A stretch of DNA of 5,704 bases from positions 1 through 5,704 of the forward strand of contig ONXZ01000097.1 of NCBI GenBank assembly GCA_900321905.1. Reading direction: 5' to 3'. The notes beneath the pieces are model-generated. The model did not search any database. It saw nothing but the letters and a program-made list of their open reading frames with translations, and was not told the DNA's origin. The stretch is from an uncultured Eubacteriales bacterium. GTDB lineage: Bacteria > Bacillota > Clostridia > Oscillospirales > Acutalibacteraceae. How positions within the stretch are numbered: the first letter of the stretch is position 1; each line of letters opens with the position of its first letter. Shown piece by piece: positions 1-5,704 of this stretch. The position numbers and the translations under genes are program-made.

Positions 1-1920
1 ATCAAAACCGACCTTGACTGGTCGCCGTATGTTGCGGCAGACACGTCAAACGGCTTTGCAATCAGTTATTTTCAGCGTGTTAACGGCAGTCTTTGGACTG
101 ATAAGGAAACCGTAACTTTTGCACAGGGTGAGATTAGCGAAAACAAGTATTTCACCATCGGCACAGAGGGCTTTATCAGGTTTAACAACGGCAACGGCGG
201 CAGCGACAGTGCGCTGTCCTCGGCAAGGCTGTATTTTGACTATACAACCCAGAACAACGCGCTTGTCAAGGGCAAGTGGCAGCACGTTACAGTAAATGTC
301 ATTAACGACTATCATTTTAAGGTTTATGTTGACGGTGCGCTGACAGCAGATATAACCGTAACGGGTACTGATAACTACGCAAGCACAGGCGGTTTGCTGA
401 ACTTCCTTGCAAGTCCCGATACTCGGCTGTATTTTGGCTCATACACACCTTATTGGGGTACCGATACAATCTCGCTCGACAATGTAAAATGCTTTGACCA
501 CGCGCTTTCGCAAAGCGAGGTTGCGGCACTTTATCGCTACGATTGTGAGAGCGGTCCTGTAACGATTTTTGAAAACACGTTTGGTTCTGCCGAAAACCTT
601 GATATCAGCGGCTTTGCCGAGTGGCAGTACGGCTACGGCGAGCGCCGCGGTGTGCTTCACTTTGGCACAGGCAGCGCAAACGGCGATATGGATATTTATG
701 TTAACGGCACTAAAACTGCTGATACGTCATCTGTCGCAGAGGGCAGCACTATCAAGGCTGTTTACACCGGCAGCGGCAGTATTTCAGGCTGGCGCAACAC
801 AATGGGCGGCGAGGTTTACACCTCAAATGCAAACGAGTATGAATTCACTCTGACCGGAAACAGCACCGTGCATTATGTCGGCTCACAAACGGTTAATAAC
901 TCTGACCTCACAGCGTTTTATGCGGCGTATTCAAAGGCGCAGACGTACAGCGAGGATGAGTATTCTGCTGAATCATTCGCAAACTTGCAGTCAAAACTTA
1001 CGGCGTATCAGGATTATTCTTCCGCACTTTCGCAAGCGCAGATTGATGACGCGGCGGCGGATATACTCACCGCAATCAGCGACCTTGTGCCGTATCTCAA
1101 CCTGACTGTTACGGCGGAAAATTGCACAACAAACAGAATCGGCGGTCAGATGCTGTTCGGCTCTTCGGTTAACGCCGCCGCTACTCCTGATGACGGCTAC
1201 ACATTTTATGCGTGGTACGAAACCAAGACAAGGCGTATCGCGTCAACAGACGCTAATTATAAGTTTGTTATCACATCAAACACCGATTTAAAGGCGATTT
1301 GCGTGCCGAGCGGCGCAACTGTTCTGCGCTTTGAAAACACGAGCGGACAAATTGAAAAAATTATTGCAAAAACTCCTGCCGAATGGTCGCAGGTGAGCGA
1401 CCTTGCAGCGCTCGCGCCTGCCGTGCCGTACAGATACGGCTACACTGACGGCGCGTGGGAATATGGCACGGCTCTTGCCGACTTGCAAAACGGCGACGTT
1501 GTTGTTACACCGACTTACACAGAGTCGCAGCAAAGTTTGCCCGAACTTCCGCCTGTAAGCGACAAACCGAACCTTACGCTGACTTACAGCCTTGACAGCG
1601 AGGGTAATATCGGCACATTCGCTATGGCGCTTAACGTGCCTGACGGCGTTACCGTGCAGTCAATCGGCACGGCGTTCAAAAACGGCGCGGCAAGCACTTT
1701 CGCACCTGCTGAACTTGACCTCACAATCAATAACAAAACCGCAACTTCAAAGTTTGCGGTGGGCGATGAAGTCAGCGGCATTTACGTTACCAATATTAAC
1801 AAACTCACTGCGCGCTATAACTGGGCAGCGAGGGGATATGTCACATATTACGACAGCAGCGGCAAACTTTGCACCGCTTACTCAAACCAGATTAATATTG
1901 TTAACCGTCAGCAAATGTAG
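1..1920 (+). CDS. LamG-like/FIVAR modular secreted or surface protein, 3' part
   Basis: The frame is open from base 1 to the TAG at 1918-1920, giving 639 visible residues; the true start is upstream. Visible residues about 1-178 read as a LamG/concanavalin A-like jellyroll: a W-x-H-V segment at 93-96, YVDG at 109-112, and a closing strand plus helix ending in ALY near 177. Residues 301-366 form an alpha-helical FIVAR-like segment. Residues 387-433 and 444-506 resemble the Gly/Trp/Tyr bacterial-repeat (InlB B-repeat-like) modules of cell-surface proteins. Residues about 522-639 form a last beta-rich domain with an ARGYVTYYDSSG segment. Such modules usually bind carbohydrate or act as spacers outside the cell. 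No LPXTG signal, dockerin or SLH repeat is present at the C-terminus, so any anchor or catalytic domain must lie in the missing N-terminal part. Assignments are from motif reading only; the substrate is unknown. Confidence 0.85.
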   Translation: MKTDLDWSPYVAADTSNGFAISYFQRVNGSLWTDKETVTFAQGEISENKYFTIGTEGFIRFNNGNGGSDSALSSARLYFDYTTQNNALVKGKWQHVTVNVINDYHFKVYVDGALTADITVTGTDNYASTGGLLNFLASPDTRLYFGSYTPYWGTDTISLDNVKCFDHALSQSEVAALYRYDCESGPVTIFENTFGSAENLDISGFAEWQYGYGERRGVLHFGTGSANGDMDIYVNGTKTADTSSVAEGSTIKAVYTGSGSISGWRNTMGGEVYTSNANEYEFTLTGNSTVHYVGSQTVNNSDLTAFYAAYSKAQTYSEDEYSAESFANLQSKLTAYQDYSSALSQAQIDDAAADILTAISDLVPYLNLTVTAENCTTNRIGGQMLFGSSVNAAATPDDGYTFYAWYETKTRRIASTDANYKFVITSNTDLKAICVPSGATVLRFENTSGQIEKIIAKTPAEWSQVSDLAALAPAVPYRYGYTDGAWEYGTALADLQNGDVVVTPTYTESQQSLPELPPVSDKPNLTLTYSLDSEGNIGTFAMALNVPDGVTVQSIGTAFKNGAASTFAPAELDLTINNKTATSKFAVGDEVSGIYVTNINKLTARYNWAARGYVTYYDSSGKLCTAYSNQINIVNRQQM

Positions 1921-1921
1921 T

Positions 1922-1943
1922 GGGCGGAATTTCTATTCCGCCC
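1922..1943 (+). terminator. Stem-loop just after the LamG-protein stop, lacking a T-run
   Basis: A perfect 9-bp stem (GGGCGGAAT / ATTCCGCCC) with a TTCT loop begins one base after the stop codon. It resembles the terminator stem at 4896-4931 but is followed by GCATCAATG rather than a T-tract, so on its own it is a poor intrinsic terminator. It may still protect the 3' end of the message, or it may be an old terminator whose T-run was replaced by the neighbouring repeat. Confidence 0.55.
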
Positions 1944-1948
1944 GCATC

Positions 1949-2045
1949 AATGATGAATTATGAATTATGAATGATGAATTATGAATGATGGTTACTCGCT
2001 GCGCTCGAACAATTAGCGGAGCGATGTGGTCATCGCTCCCTACAA
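1949..2045. repeat. Intergenic repeat, copy A
   Basis: The copy begins with tandem ATGAATT-type units (1949-1990). Next come TACTCG (1993-1998), CTCGAACAATTA (2004-2015) and a perfect 9-bp hairpin (2018-2026 with 2031-2039, loop TGGT), ending in CCCTACAA. Bases 1949-1972 are identical to 3417-3440. TACTCG, CTCGAACAATTA and CCCTACAA recur in the same order in the gap between serC and serA. No open frame or transposase is present. It is a short non-autonomous repeat; its exact ends are uncertain. Confidence 0.7.
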
Positions 2046-2049
2046 ATGC

Positions 2050-2083
2050 AAAAGGCTCCCCTTACACAGGGAAGCCTTTTTTT
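2050..2083 (+). terminator. Rho-independent terminator (probably for the LamG-protein transcript)
   Basis: The left arm AAAAGGCTCCC (2050-2060) pairs with GGG-A-AGCCTTTT (2069-2080) around an 8-base loop with one bulged A. A run of seven T follows from 2077 to 2083. This is the first good intrinsic terminator downstream of the LamG gene on the + strand. The same hairpin read on the - strand ends in TTTT, so it may act in both directions. Confidence 0.75.
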
Positions 2084-2171
2084 ACTTAACTTTGATAGTT
2101 ACTGTAACTGTCTTTGTCACTGCCTTAAATGATAATTGATTATATTTTATATTTGTCAGACAAAGCAAACT

Positions 2172-2200
2172 AAAAGGAACGGAAAATCCGTTCCTTTTTT
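2172..2200. terminator. Bidirectional terminator between the LamG gene and serA
   Basis: A perfect 12-bp stem, AAAAGGAACGGA (2172-2183) and TCCGTTCCTTTT (2187-2198), encloses an AAA loop. It continues into T on the + strand (six T at 2195-2200) and into TTTT on the - strand. It lies 26 bases past the serA stop and between two convergent genes, so it probably ends serC-serA transcription and gives a second barrier to read-through from the LamG gene. Confidence 0.85.
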
Positions 2201-2226
2201 GCCGCAATATATTTGATAATCTGTCC

Positions 2227-3387
2227 TTATTTGATTACTCTTACCTTAATTACGCCGTCGATTGCCTCGATGTCGGTTACAACAGATGTTGAAACGTCTG
2301 TGTCGCAGTCGATGATTGAGTAAGCGATTTCGCCTCTGTTCTTATCCTCAAATGATGCGATGTTAACGCCGTCCTTTGAGATTGTGTCAGTGATTGTTGA
2401 AATCATATTCGGCTGATTCTTGTGGATAACAGTGATTCTTACCGAGCCTGACTTAGCCATCGAAACAGCAGGCATATTAACACTGTTTTTGATGTTGCCG
2501 TTTTCAAGGTAATCAATGAGTTCCATAGCGCCCATAGCGGCACAGTTTTCCTCACTCTCAGGAGTAGAAGCGCCAAGGTGAGGGATTGCGATAACGCCGT
2601 CAACGCCGATAACGTCAGCGTCAGGGAAGTCTGTAACATAAGCAGCCATTCTGCCGTCCTCAAGTGCGGAGATAACGTCAGCGCTGTTAGCCAGTGCGCC
2701 GCGTGCAAAGTTCATAATACGCACGCTGTCTTTCATTGTGTTAATGGTTTCGCTGTTAATCAGACCCTTTGTGTCGTCGTTAAGCGGAACGTGAAGTGAA
2801 ATGTAATCAGCAACAGGGAAAATCTCGTCAAGATTGTTGTTAACCGTGATACCTGCCTTGAGTTGAACGTCAGCAGGGAGAAACGGGTCGTAGCCTATAA
2901 CGTTCATGCCGAGGTCAACTGCAGCCTCCGCAACGAGTCTGCCGATTGCGCCAAGACCGATTACGCCGAGAGTCTTGCCCTTGATTTCAGGACCTGCAAA
3001 TGCAGATTTGCCCTTTTCAACAGTCTTGCCTACGTTATCGCCCTCGTCCTTGATGGTCTTGCACCAGTCGATTGCCTTTGTGACCTTTCTTGAAGAAAGG
3101 AGCATACCGAGGATTACGAGTTCCTTAACTGCGTTTGCGTTTGCGCCCGGTGTGTTGAATACAACAATGCCTTTTTCAGCACAGTCAGCAACAGGAATGT
3201 TGTTTGTGCCTGCGCCTGCTCTTGCGATTGCAAGGAGGGAAGAAGGCATTTCCATATCGTGCATTGAAGCGCTGCGCACCATAATTGCGTCAGGATTTTC
3301 AATATCGTCACCGTAGGTGTATTTTGATGTGTCAAACTTTGACAGACCTACGTTTGAAATTTTGTTGAGAGTTTTGATGTTGTACAT
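2227..3387 (-). CDS. serA: D-3-phosphoglycerate dehydrogenase
   Basis: Cytosolic enzyme oxidising 3-phosphoglycerate to 3-phosphohydroxypyruvate with NAD+, the first step of the phosphorylated serine pathway. The protein has 386 residues, the short SerA form. The N-terminal substrate domain is followed by a Rossmann dinucleotide domain with GLGAIG at 144-149 and the acidic residue D167 (YDPF) expected to hold the NAD ribose. The catalytic Arg is R229 (NFARG) and the catalytic His is H270 (IPHLGAST). A C-terminal ACT domain (about 316-386) suggests amino-acid sensing, plausibly serine feedback. Between R229 and H270 the usual E. coli-type Glu position reads Ala (DFPDAD, A257) with Asp on both sides. 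The ATG at 3385-3387 is preceded by AGGAGA seven bases upstream. It follows serC on the same strand across a repeat-filled gap, and the two are probably one transcription unit. Confidence 0.96.
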   Translation of the reverse strand: MYNIKTLNKISNVGLSKFDTSKYTYGDDIENPDAIMVRSASMHDMEMPSSLLAIARAGAGTNNIPVADCAEKGIVVFNTPGANANAVKELVILGMLLSSRKVTKAIDWCKTIKDEGDNVGKTVEKGKSAFAGPEIKGKTLGVIGLGAIGRLVAEAAVDLGMNVIGYDPFLPADVQLKAGITVNNNLDEIFPVADYISLHVPLNDDTKGLINSETINTMKDSVRIMNFARGALANSADVISALEDGRMAAYVTDFPDADVIGVDGVIAIPHLGASTPESEENCAAMGAMELIDYLENGNIKNSVNMPAVSMAKSGSVRITVIHKNQPNMISTITDTISKDGVNIASFEDKNRGEIAYSIIDCDTDVSTSVVTDIEAIDGVIKVRVIK

Positions 3388-3394
3388 ATATGTT

Positions 3395-3400
3395 TCTCCT
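3395..3400 (-). promoter_or_regulatory. serA ribosome binding site
   Basis: The - strand reads AGGAGA, then a 7-base spacer, then ATG. This is a strong Shine-Dalgarno sequence and fixes the serA start. It lies just outside the repeat element that fills the serC-serA gap, so serA translation signals are intact even though the gap is repeat-derived. Confidence 0.85.
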
Positions 3401-3401
3401 A

Positions 3402-3614
3402 TAATTATGAATGATTAATGATGAATTATGAATTATGAATTGCGGATACTCGGCTTACGCCTCGAACAATTAACGGGCTGTCGGGGGCGCCAGCCCCTAC
3501 AACACTCGTATCTGCAACCAATCGTAGGGGACGGCGCCCTCGACGTCCCGCACTACAATCGGGCGTGGGCAACGCCCACCGTTAATCATTAATCGTAATT
3601 TATAATTTAATCGG
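3402..3614. repeat. Palindromic MITE-like intergenic element (repeat copy B) between serC and serA
   Basis: Almost the whole gap between the two serine genes is repeat. The left end (3404-3440) consists of ATGAATT-type units identical over 24 bases to 1949-1972. It also shares TACTCG, CTCGAACAATTA and CCCTACAA with copy A, but is longer. The ends carry a perfect 10-base inverted repeat (GATTAATGAT at 3413-3422, ATCATTAATC at 3585-3594). Inside it is a second pair (ATTAACGG at 3469-3476, CCGTTAAT at 3579-3586). No coding frame or transposase is seen. It is best described as a non-autonomous, mobilised or amplified intergenic repeat; the exact boundaries and target duplication are not clear. 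Confidence 0.7.
3479..3545. repeat. GC-rich inverted repeat inside the serC-serA element
   Basis: Bases 3479-3500 and 3524-3545 are inverted copies matching at 18 of 22 positions, separated by 23 bases. Each arm can also fold alone: GGGCTG/CAGCCC at 3475-3480 and 3491-3496, and GGGACG/CGTCCC at 3528-3533 and 3544-3549. A further perfect hairpin, GTGGGC-AAC-GCCCAC, lies at 3565-3579. None is followed by a T-run on the - strand, so they are unlikely to be intrinsic terminators. They could process or stabilise the serC-serA message. Confidence 0.75.
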
Positions 3615-3615
3615 T

Positions 3616-4701
3616 TTACGCGTTTTCTTCCTCAAACTTAGCCATAAACTCAACAAGTTTTTCAACACCTTCGATTGGCATTGCGTTGTAGATAGAAGCA
3701 CGCATACCGCCAACTGTTCTGTGACCTTTAAGGTTAACAAAACCTGCCTCGGTTGCAGCCTTAACAAATTTAGCGTCCATGTCAGCGTCGCCTGTAACAA
3801 AAGGAACGTTCATAAGGCTTCTGTCCTCAGGAACAACTGTGCCTTTGAAGAGTTTTGAGTTGTCAAGGAAGTTGTAAAGGATAGCCGCTTTCTTTTCGTT
3901 GTGAGCCTTCATAGCCTCGAGTGAGCCGAAGTCCTCTTTAATCCAGTCAAGTACGAGTTTGCAGATGTAAATTGTCCAGCAAGGCGGAGTGTTGTAGAGC
4001 GAATCTGCGTCAGCCTGTACCTTGTAGTTCATCATAACCGGTGTGATGTCGCGTGCGTTACCGAGAAGGTCCTCGCGAATGATTGCAACAACAAGACCTG
4101 CAGGAGCAACGTTCTTCTGTGCGCCGAAGTATACAACGCCGAATTTGCTGATGTCAAGCGGCTCTGAAAGTGCGCAAGACGATACGTCTGCGATAAGCAC
4201 TTTGTCGCCAACAGGCGGAAGTTCTTTGTAAACCGTACCGTAGATTGTGTTGTTCATGCAGATGTAAACATAGTCAACATCGTCACGGAAATCCTCAGGC
4301 TTGGTCTTAGGAATGTAACTGAAAGTCTTATCGGCAGATGAAGCAACAGCCTTAACATCGCCGTACTTCTGAGCCTCCTGAAATGCCTTCTTTGCCCACT
4401 GACCTGTGATGATGTAGTCAGCCTTGCCGCTTCCGTTCATAAAGTTGAGCGGAATTGCAGAGAACTGTGCAGACGCTCCGCCCTGAAGGAACAGCACTTT
4501 GTAGTTATCAGGAACCTGATACAGTTCACGCATAAGCGCCTCAGCCTCTTTGATAATGTCGTCAAACCACTTTGAACGGTGGCTCATCTCCATAACAGAC
4601 TGACCGCTTCCGTGGTAATCCATCATTTCTGCTGCTGCAGTCTGCAGCACTTTTTCCGGCAGGGTTGAAGGACCTGCGCTGAAGTTGTAAACTCTTGCCA
4701 T
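3616..4701 (-). CDS. serC: Phosphoserine aminotransferase
   Basis: PLP-dependent class V aminotransferase that converts 3-phosphohydroxypyruvate plus glutamate to O-phosphoserine plus 2-oxoglutarate, using the product of SerA. From the ATG at 4701 the protein is 361 residues, normal for SerC. It opens with the typical VYNFSAGPSTLP. H41-R42 and H327-R328 with R334 match substrate-phosphate and carboxylate contacts of the family. GGASAQF (74-80), W102 (GQW, ring stacking on PLP), NNTIYGT (150-156), D172 (ADVSS, pyridine nitrogen) and K196 (GAQKN, Schiff-base lysine) are all present, so the enzyme should be active. The frame runs upstream to a GTG at 4716, but that GTGAGG is the ribosome site, so I chose the ATG at 4701. 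It is the first gene after the promoter at 4765-4792, with serA downstream. Confidence 0.96.
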   Translation of the reverse strand: MARVYNFSAGPSTLPEKVLQTAAAEMMDYHGSGQSVMEMSHRSKWFDDIIKEAEALMRELYQVPDNYKVLFLQGGASAQFSAIPLNFMNGSGKADYIITGQWAKKAFQEAQKYGDVKAVASSADKTFSYIPKTKPEDFRDDVDYVYICMNNTIYGTVYKELPPVGDKVLIADVSSCALSEPLDISKFGVVYFGAQKNVAPAGLVVAIIREDLLGNARDITPVMMNYKVQADADSLYNTPPCWTIYICKLVLDWIKEDFGSLEAMKAHNEKKAAILYNFLDNSKLFKGTVVPEDRSLMNVPFVTGDADMDAKFVKAATEAGFVNLKGHRTVGGMRASIYNAMPIEGVEKLVEFMAKFEEENA

Positions 4702-4710
4702 AGTTATATA

Positions 4711-4716
4711 CCTCAC
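4711..4716 (-). promoter_or_regulatory. serC ribosome binding site deciding the start
   Basis: On the - strand GTGAGG is followed by nine bases and then ATG AGA-less MARV coding (ATG GCA AGA). The purine-rich GAGG core fits a Shine-Dalgarno site. Because it includes the in-frame GTG, a start at that GTG would leave translation without a good upstream site and add five residues not typical of SerC. Confidence 0.75.
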
Positions 4717-4764
4717 TTATATAGATTTACAAAATTTGCACGCTGTTTAAAACGTGATAGTTTT

Positions 4765-4792
4765 ATTATAAAGATATTTAACTAATTGTCAA
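4765..4792 (-). promoter_or_regulatory. Vegetative promoter of serC-serA
   Basis: The - strand has a consensus -35 TTGACA (4787-4792), a 16-base spacer, and a consensus -10 TATAAT (4765-4770). Transcription would begin near 4758 and leave a leader of roughly 57 bases before the serC ATG. That is too short for a T-box or a typical large riboswitch. Since both boxes match consensus, control by a repressor is more likely than need for an activator, though this is inference. Confidence 0.85.
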
Positions 4793-4828
4793 TGTGTGTG
4801 CAATATCTTTGTGTACATTAACGATAGA

Positions 4829-4890
4829 TTGACAAATTATTAACAATCACGTTAGAAAATGCGACACACTTTGACAAAATTACAAACAAT
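4829..4890. repeat. Imperfect direct repeats upstream of the serC promoter
   Basis: Two AT-rich blocks, TTGACAAATTATTAACAAT (4829-4847) and TTGACAAAATTACAAACAAT (4871-4890), start 42 bases apart, about four helical turns. Separately, AACGTGAT (4751-4758, at the predicted transcription start) and ATCACGTT (4846-4853) form an inverted pair flanking the promoter. These could be regulator binding sites, but in such AT-rich DNA chance similarity is possible. Confidence 0.3.
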
Positions 4891-4895
4891 TATGC

Positions 4896-4931
4896 AAAAA
4901 ACGGGCGGATTTCTCAATCCACCCGTTTTTT
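4896..4931 (-). terminator. Strong intrinsic terminator of the hypothetical gene at 4939
   Basis: Two 16-base arms (4896-4911 and 4916-4931) pair around a four-base loop. On the - strand the loop is GAGA, a GNRA tetraloop, and the single non-Watson-Crick position is a G-U wobble; on the + strand that position is a C-A mismatch. The - strand arm ends in TTTTTT. It starts seven bases past the stop of the leftward hypothetical gene and separates it from the serC promoter. Confidence 0.92.
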
Positions 4932-4938
4932 ATGAATT

Positions 4939-5703
4939 CTATTCTTTAAAGAAACTCTTTGTGTTTTCTATACTATTATAGTTCCTTTTGTTGAGTTTTT
5001 TGCCGTCGTCTGCACTGATTGTCTGGTTTTTTGCGTCAACCAGATATTCCGTGCCGTTAACTGTTACTGAAAAATCGGTTGCCTGCGCGTCGCCGTTTTC
5101 GGTAGTTACAACCCAGTCCTTATCGCCGTCCTTGTAATACTTTGTCGCGGTGTATTTGCCGCTTTTTTCAAACTTATAGCAGTAGATTGTCAGTTTGTCG
5201 CCGTCAGTCTGTGGCTCGCTGTACCAGTATGAATTATAAATAAAGTCGGTGTTTCCCGCACCTTCGTTATCTTTTTCCGCAACTGTAACAAGTTCTTCAG
5301 TGGTTTCTGTTGTACTGTCGCTTTCTTCAGTAACTTCAACTTCGTCAACACTGTGGTCAAAAATGATATCCGACACATCGCCTTTGATTTGTTTGTCAAA
5401 GTTCACTGTAGTCGTGTAGGTGTAAACATCGCTGCTGCCGCTGAAACTAAAATCCATCTCAAACGTGTAGGTGTTCTTTTTGCCGAGTTCAAGTGATTTT
5501 GTGTCAAAGAATATCGCACGGAACGAGTCGTTAATGCTTTTGGTGTACTGGTATTCGGTGCTGACAGGTTTCGGCGTTTCGTCAATGGTTGACGTGTCAA
5601 AGTCGTACAGTCTTACACCGTGTATAAACTCGATTTTTTCACCGTTTTCGATGGTGGCGTAAATTATCTGTTCGTTACCGTTTATCACGCCGCTGCCGGT
5701 TTC
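4939..5703 (-). CDS. Hypothetical, probably extracytoplasmic protein, C-terminal part
   Basis: The frame is open from the window edge to the TAG at 4939-4941, leaving 254 visible residues; the N-terminus and any signal peptide are outside. An in-frame GTG at 5688 is not a convincing start because the frame continues upstream. I do not recognise a family. Visible residues about 1-115 are beta-rich (many alternating Tyr/Thr/Phe strands). Residues about 120-151 form an acidic Glu/Thr/Ser/Val linker (EVEVTEESDSTTETTEEL). Residues about 153-232 form a compact Tyr/Trp/Lys-rich beta domain (NSYWY, KLTIYCYKF, GKYTATKYYKDGD) that recalls small lipocalin-like barrels of Firmicutes lipoproteins, which is only an impression. 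No transmembrane helix or sorting signal is visible at the C-terminus. It has its own terminator and no evident tie to the serine genes. Confidence 0.8.
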   Translation of the reverse strand, partial: ETGSGVINGNEQIIYATIENGEKIEFIHGVRLYDFDTSTIDETPKPVSTEYQYTKSINDSFRAIFFDTKSLELGKKNTYTFEMDFSFSGSSDVYTYTTTVNFDKQIKGDVSDIIFDHSVDEVEVTEESDSTTETTEELVTVAEKDNEGAGNTDFIYNSYWYSEPQTDGDKLTIYCYKFEKSGKYTATKYYKDGDKDWVVTTENGDAQATDFSVTVNGTEYLVDAKNQTISADDGKKLNKRNYNSIENTKSFFKE

Positions 5704-5704
5704 A

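Noticed and set aside
394..1920. A separate 508-residue gene starting at TTG 394
   Set aside because: The same frame is open back to base 1 and encodes continuous LamG-like sequence, so the TTG is internal to a larger gene cut by the window edge.
1592..1963. A 123-codon + strand frame overlapping the end of the LamG gene
   Set aside because: It is an alternate frame of the coding LamG sequence and runs through the stem-loop and repeat with no family resemblance.
1949..1990. CRISPR-like or iteron array in the ATGAATT repeats
   Set aside because: Units are only about seven bases, adjacent and irregular, without spacers, cas genes or replication genes; they belong to an intergenic repeat that recurs at 3404-3440.
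2906..3316. A 136-codon + strand frame inside serA
   Set aside because: It lies wholly antisense to a gene with full SerA motifs, its start has no ribosome site of note, and the product has no recognisable features; it is a codon-bias shadow.
4829..4896. Rightward promoters using the + strand TTGACA at 4829 or 4871
   Set aside because: Neither has a good -10 at the right spacing, and no + strand gene follows.
4896..4931. T-box-like GGGTGG within the hairpin upstream of serC
   Set aside because: The sequence is part of a near-perfect terminator placed right after the neighbouring gene's stop. The serC promoter lies downstream of it, so it is not in the serC leader, and no specifier loop or anti-terminator pairing is seen.
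5686..5688. GTG at 5688 as the start of the hypothetical gene
   Set aside because: The frame stays open upstream to the window edge, no ribosome site precedes it, and a secreted-type protein would be expected to start with a signal peptide, which is not seen here.

Overview
The window looks like a chromosomal piece of a gut-type Clostridia (Firmicutes), most likely a Ruminococcus/Oscillospiraceae relative. This is an inference from four things: a modular secreted protein with LamG, FIVAR and bacterial-repeat modules; short-form Clostridia-type SerA and SerC; TTGACA/TATAAT promoter signals with purine-rich ribosome sites; and AT-rich gaps carrying short intergenic repeats of a kind common in that group. 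No sequence search could be run.

Layout. Bases 1-1920 (+) are the 3' part of a large secreted or surface protein whose start lies outside the window. Bases 1921-2226 lie between two convergent genes. They hold a stem-loop right after the stop codon, a repeat copy, and two terminator hairpins. Bases 2227-3387 (-) encode SerA and 3616-4701 (-) encode SerC. Both read leftward, SerC first. The 228-base gap between them is almost entirely filled by a palindromic repeat element. Bases 4702-4938 hold the serC leader, a consensus sigma-70/sigma-A type promoter, possible operator repeats, and the strong terminator of the next gene. Bases 4939-5703 (-) are the 3' part of a hypothetical, probably extracytoplasmic protein, also cut by the window edge.

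How the genes work together. SerA (3-phosphoglycerate to 3-phosphohydroxypyruvate) and SerC (3-phosphohydroxypyruvate to O-phosphoserine) catalyse consecutive steps of the phosphorylated serine pathway and probably share the promoter at 4765-4792. No serB is visible. The two flanking genes have no evident link to serine synthesis.

I see no clear new multi-gene system. The parts most worth a second look are the nested inverted-repeat element between serC and serA, which shares an exact 24-base block with the gap at 1949-1972; the mirrored module order in the LamG protein; the substituted acidic position in SerA; and the repeats upstream of the serC promoter.
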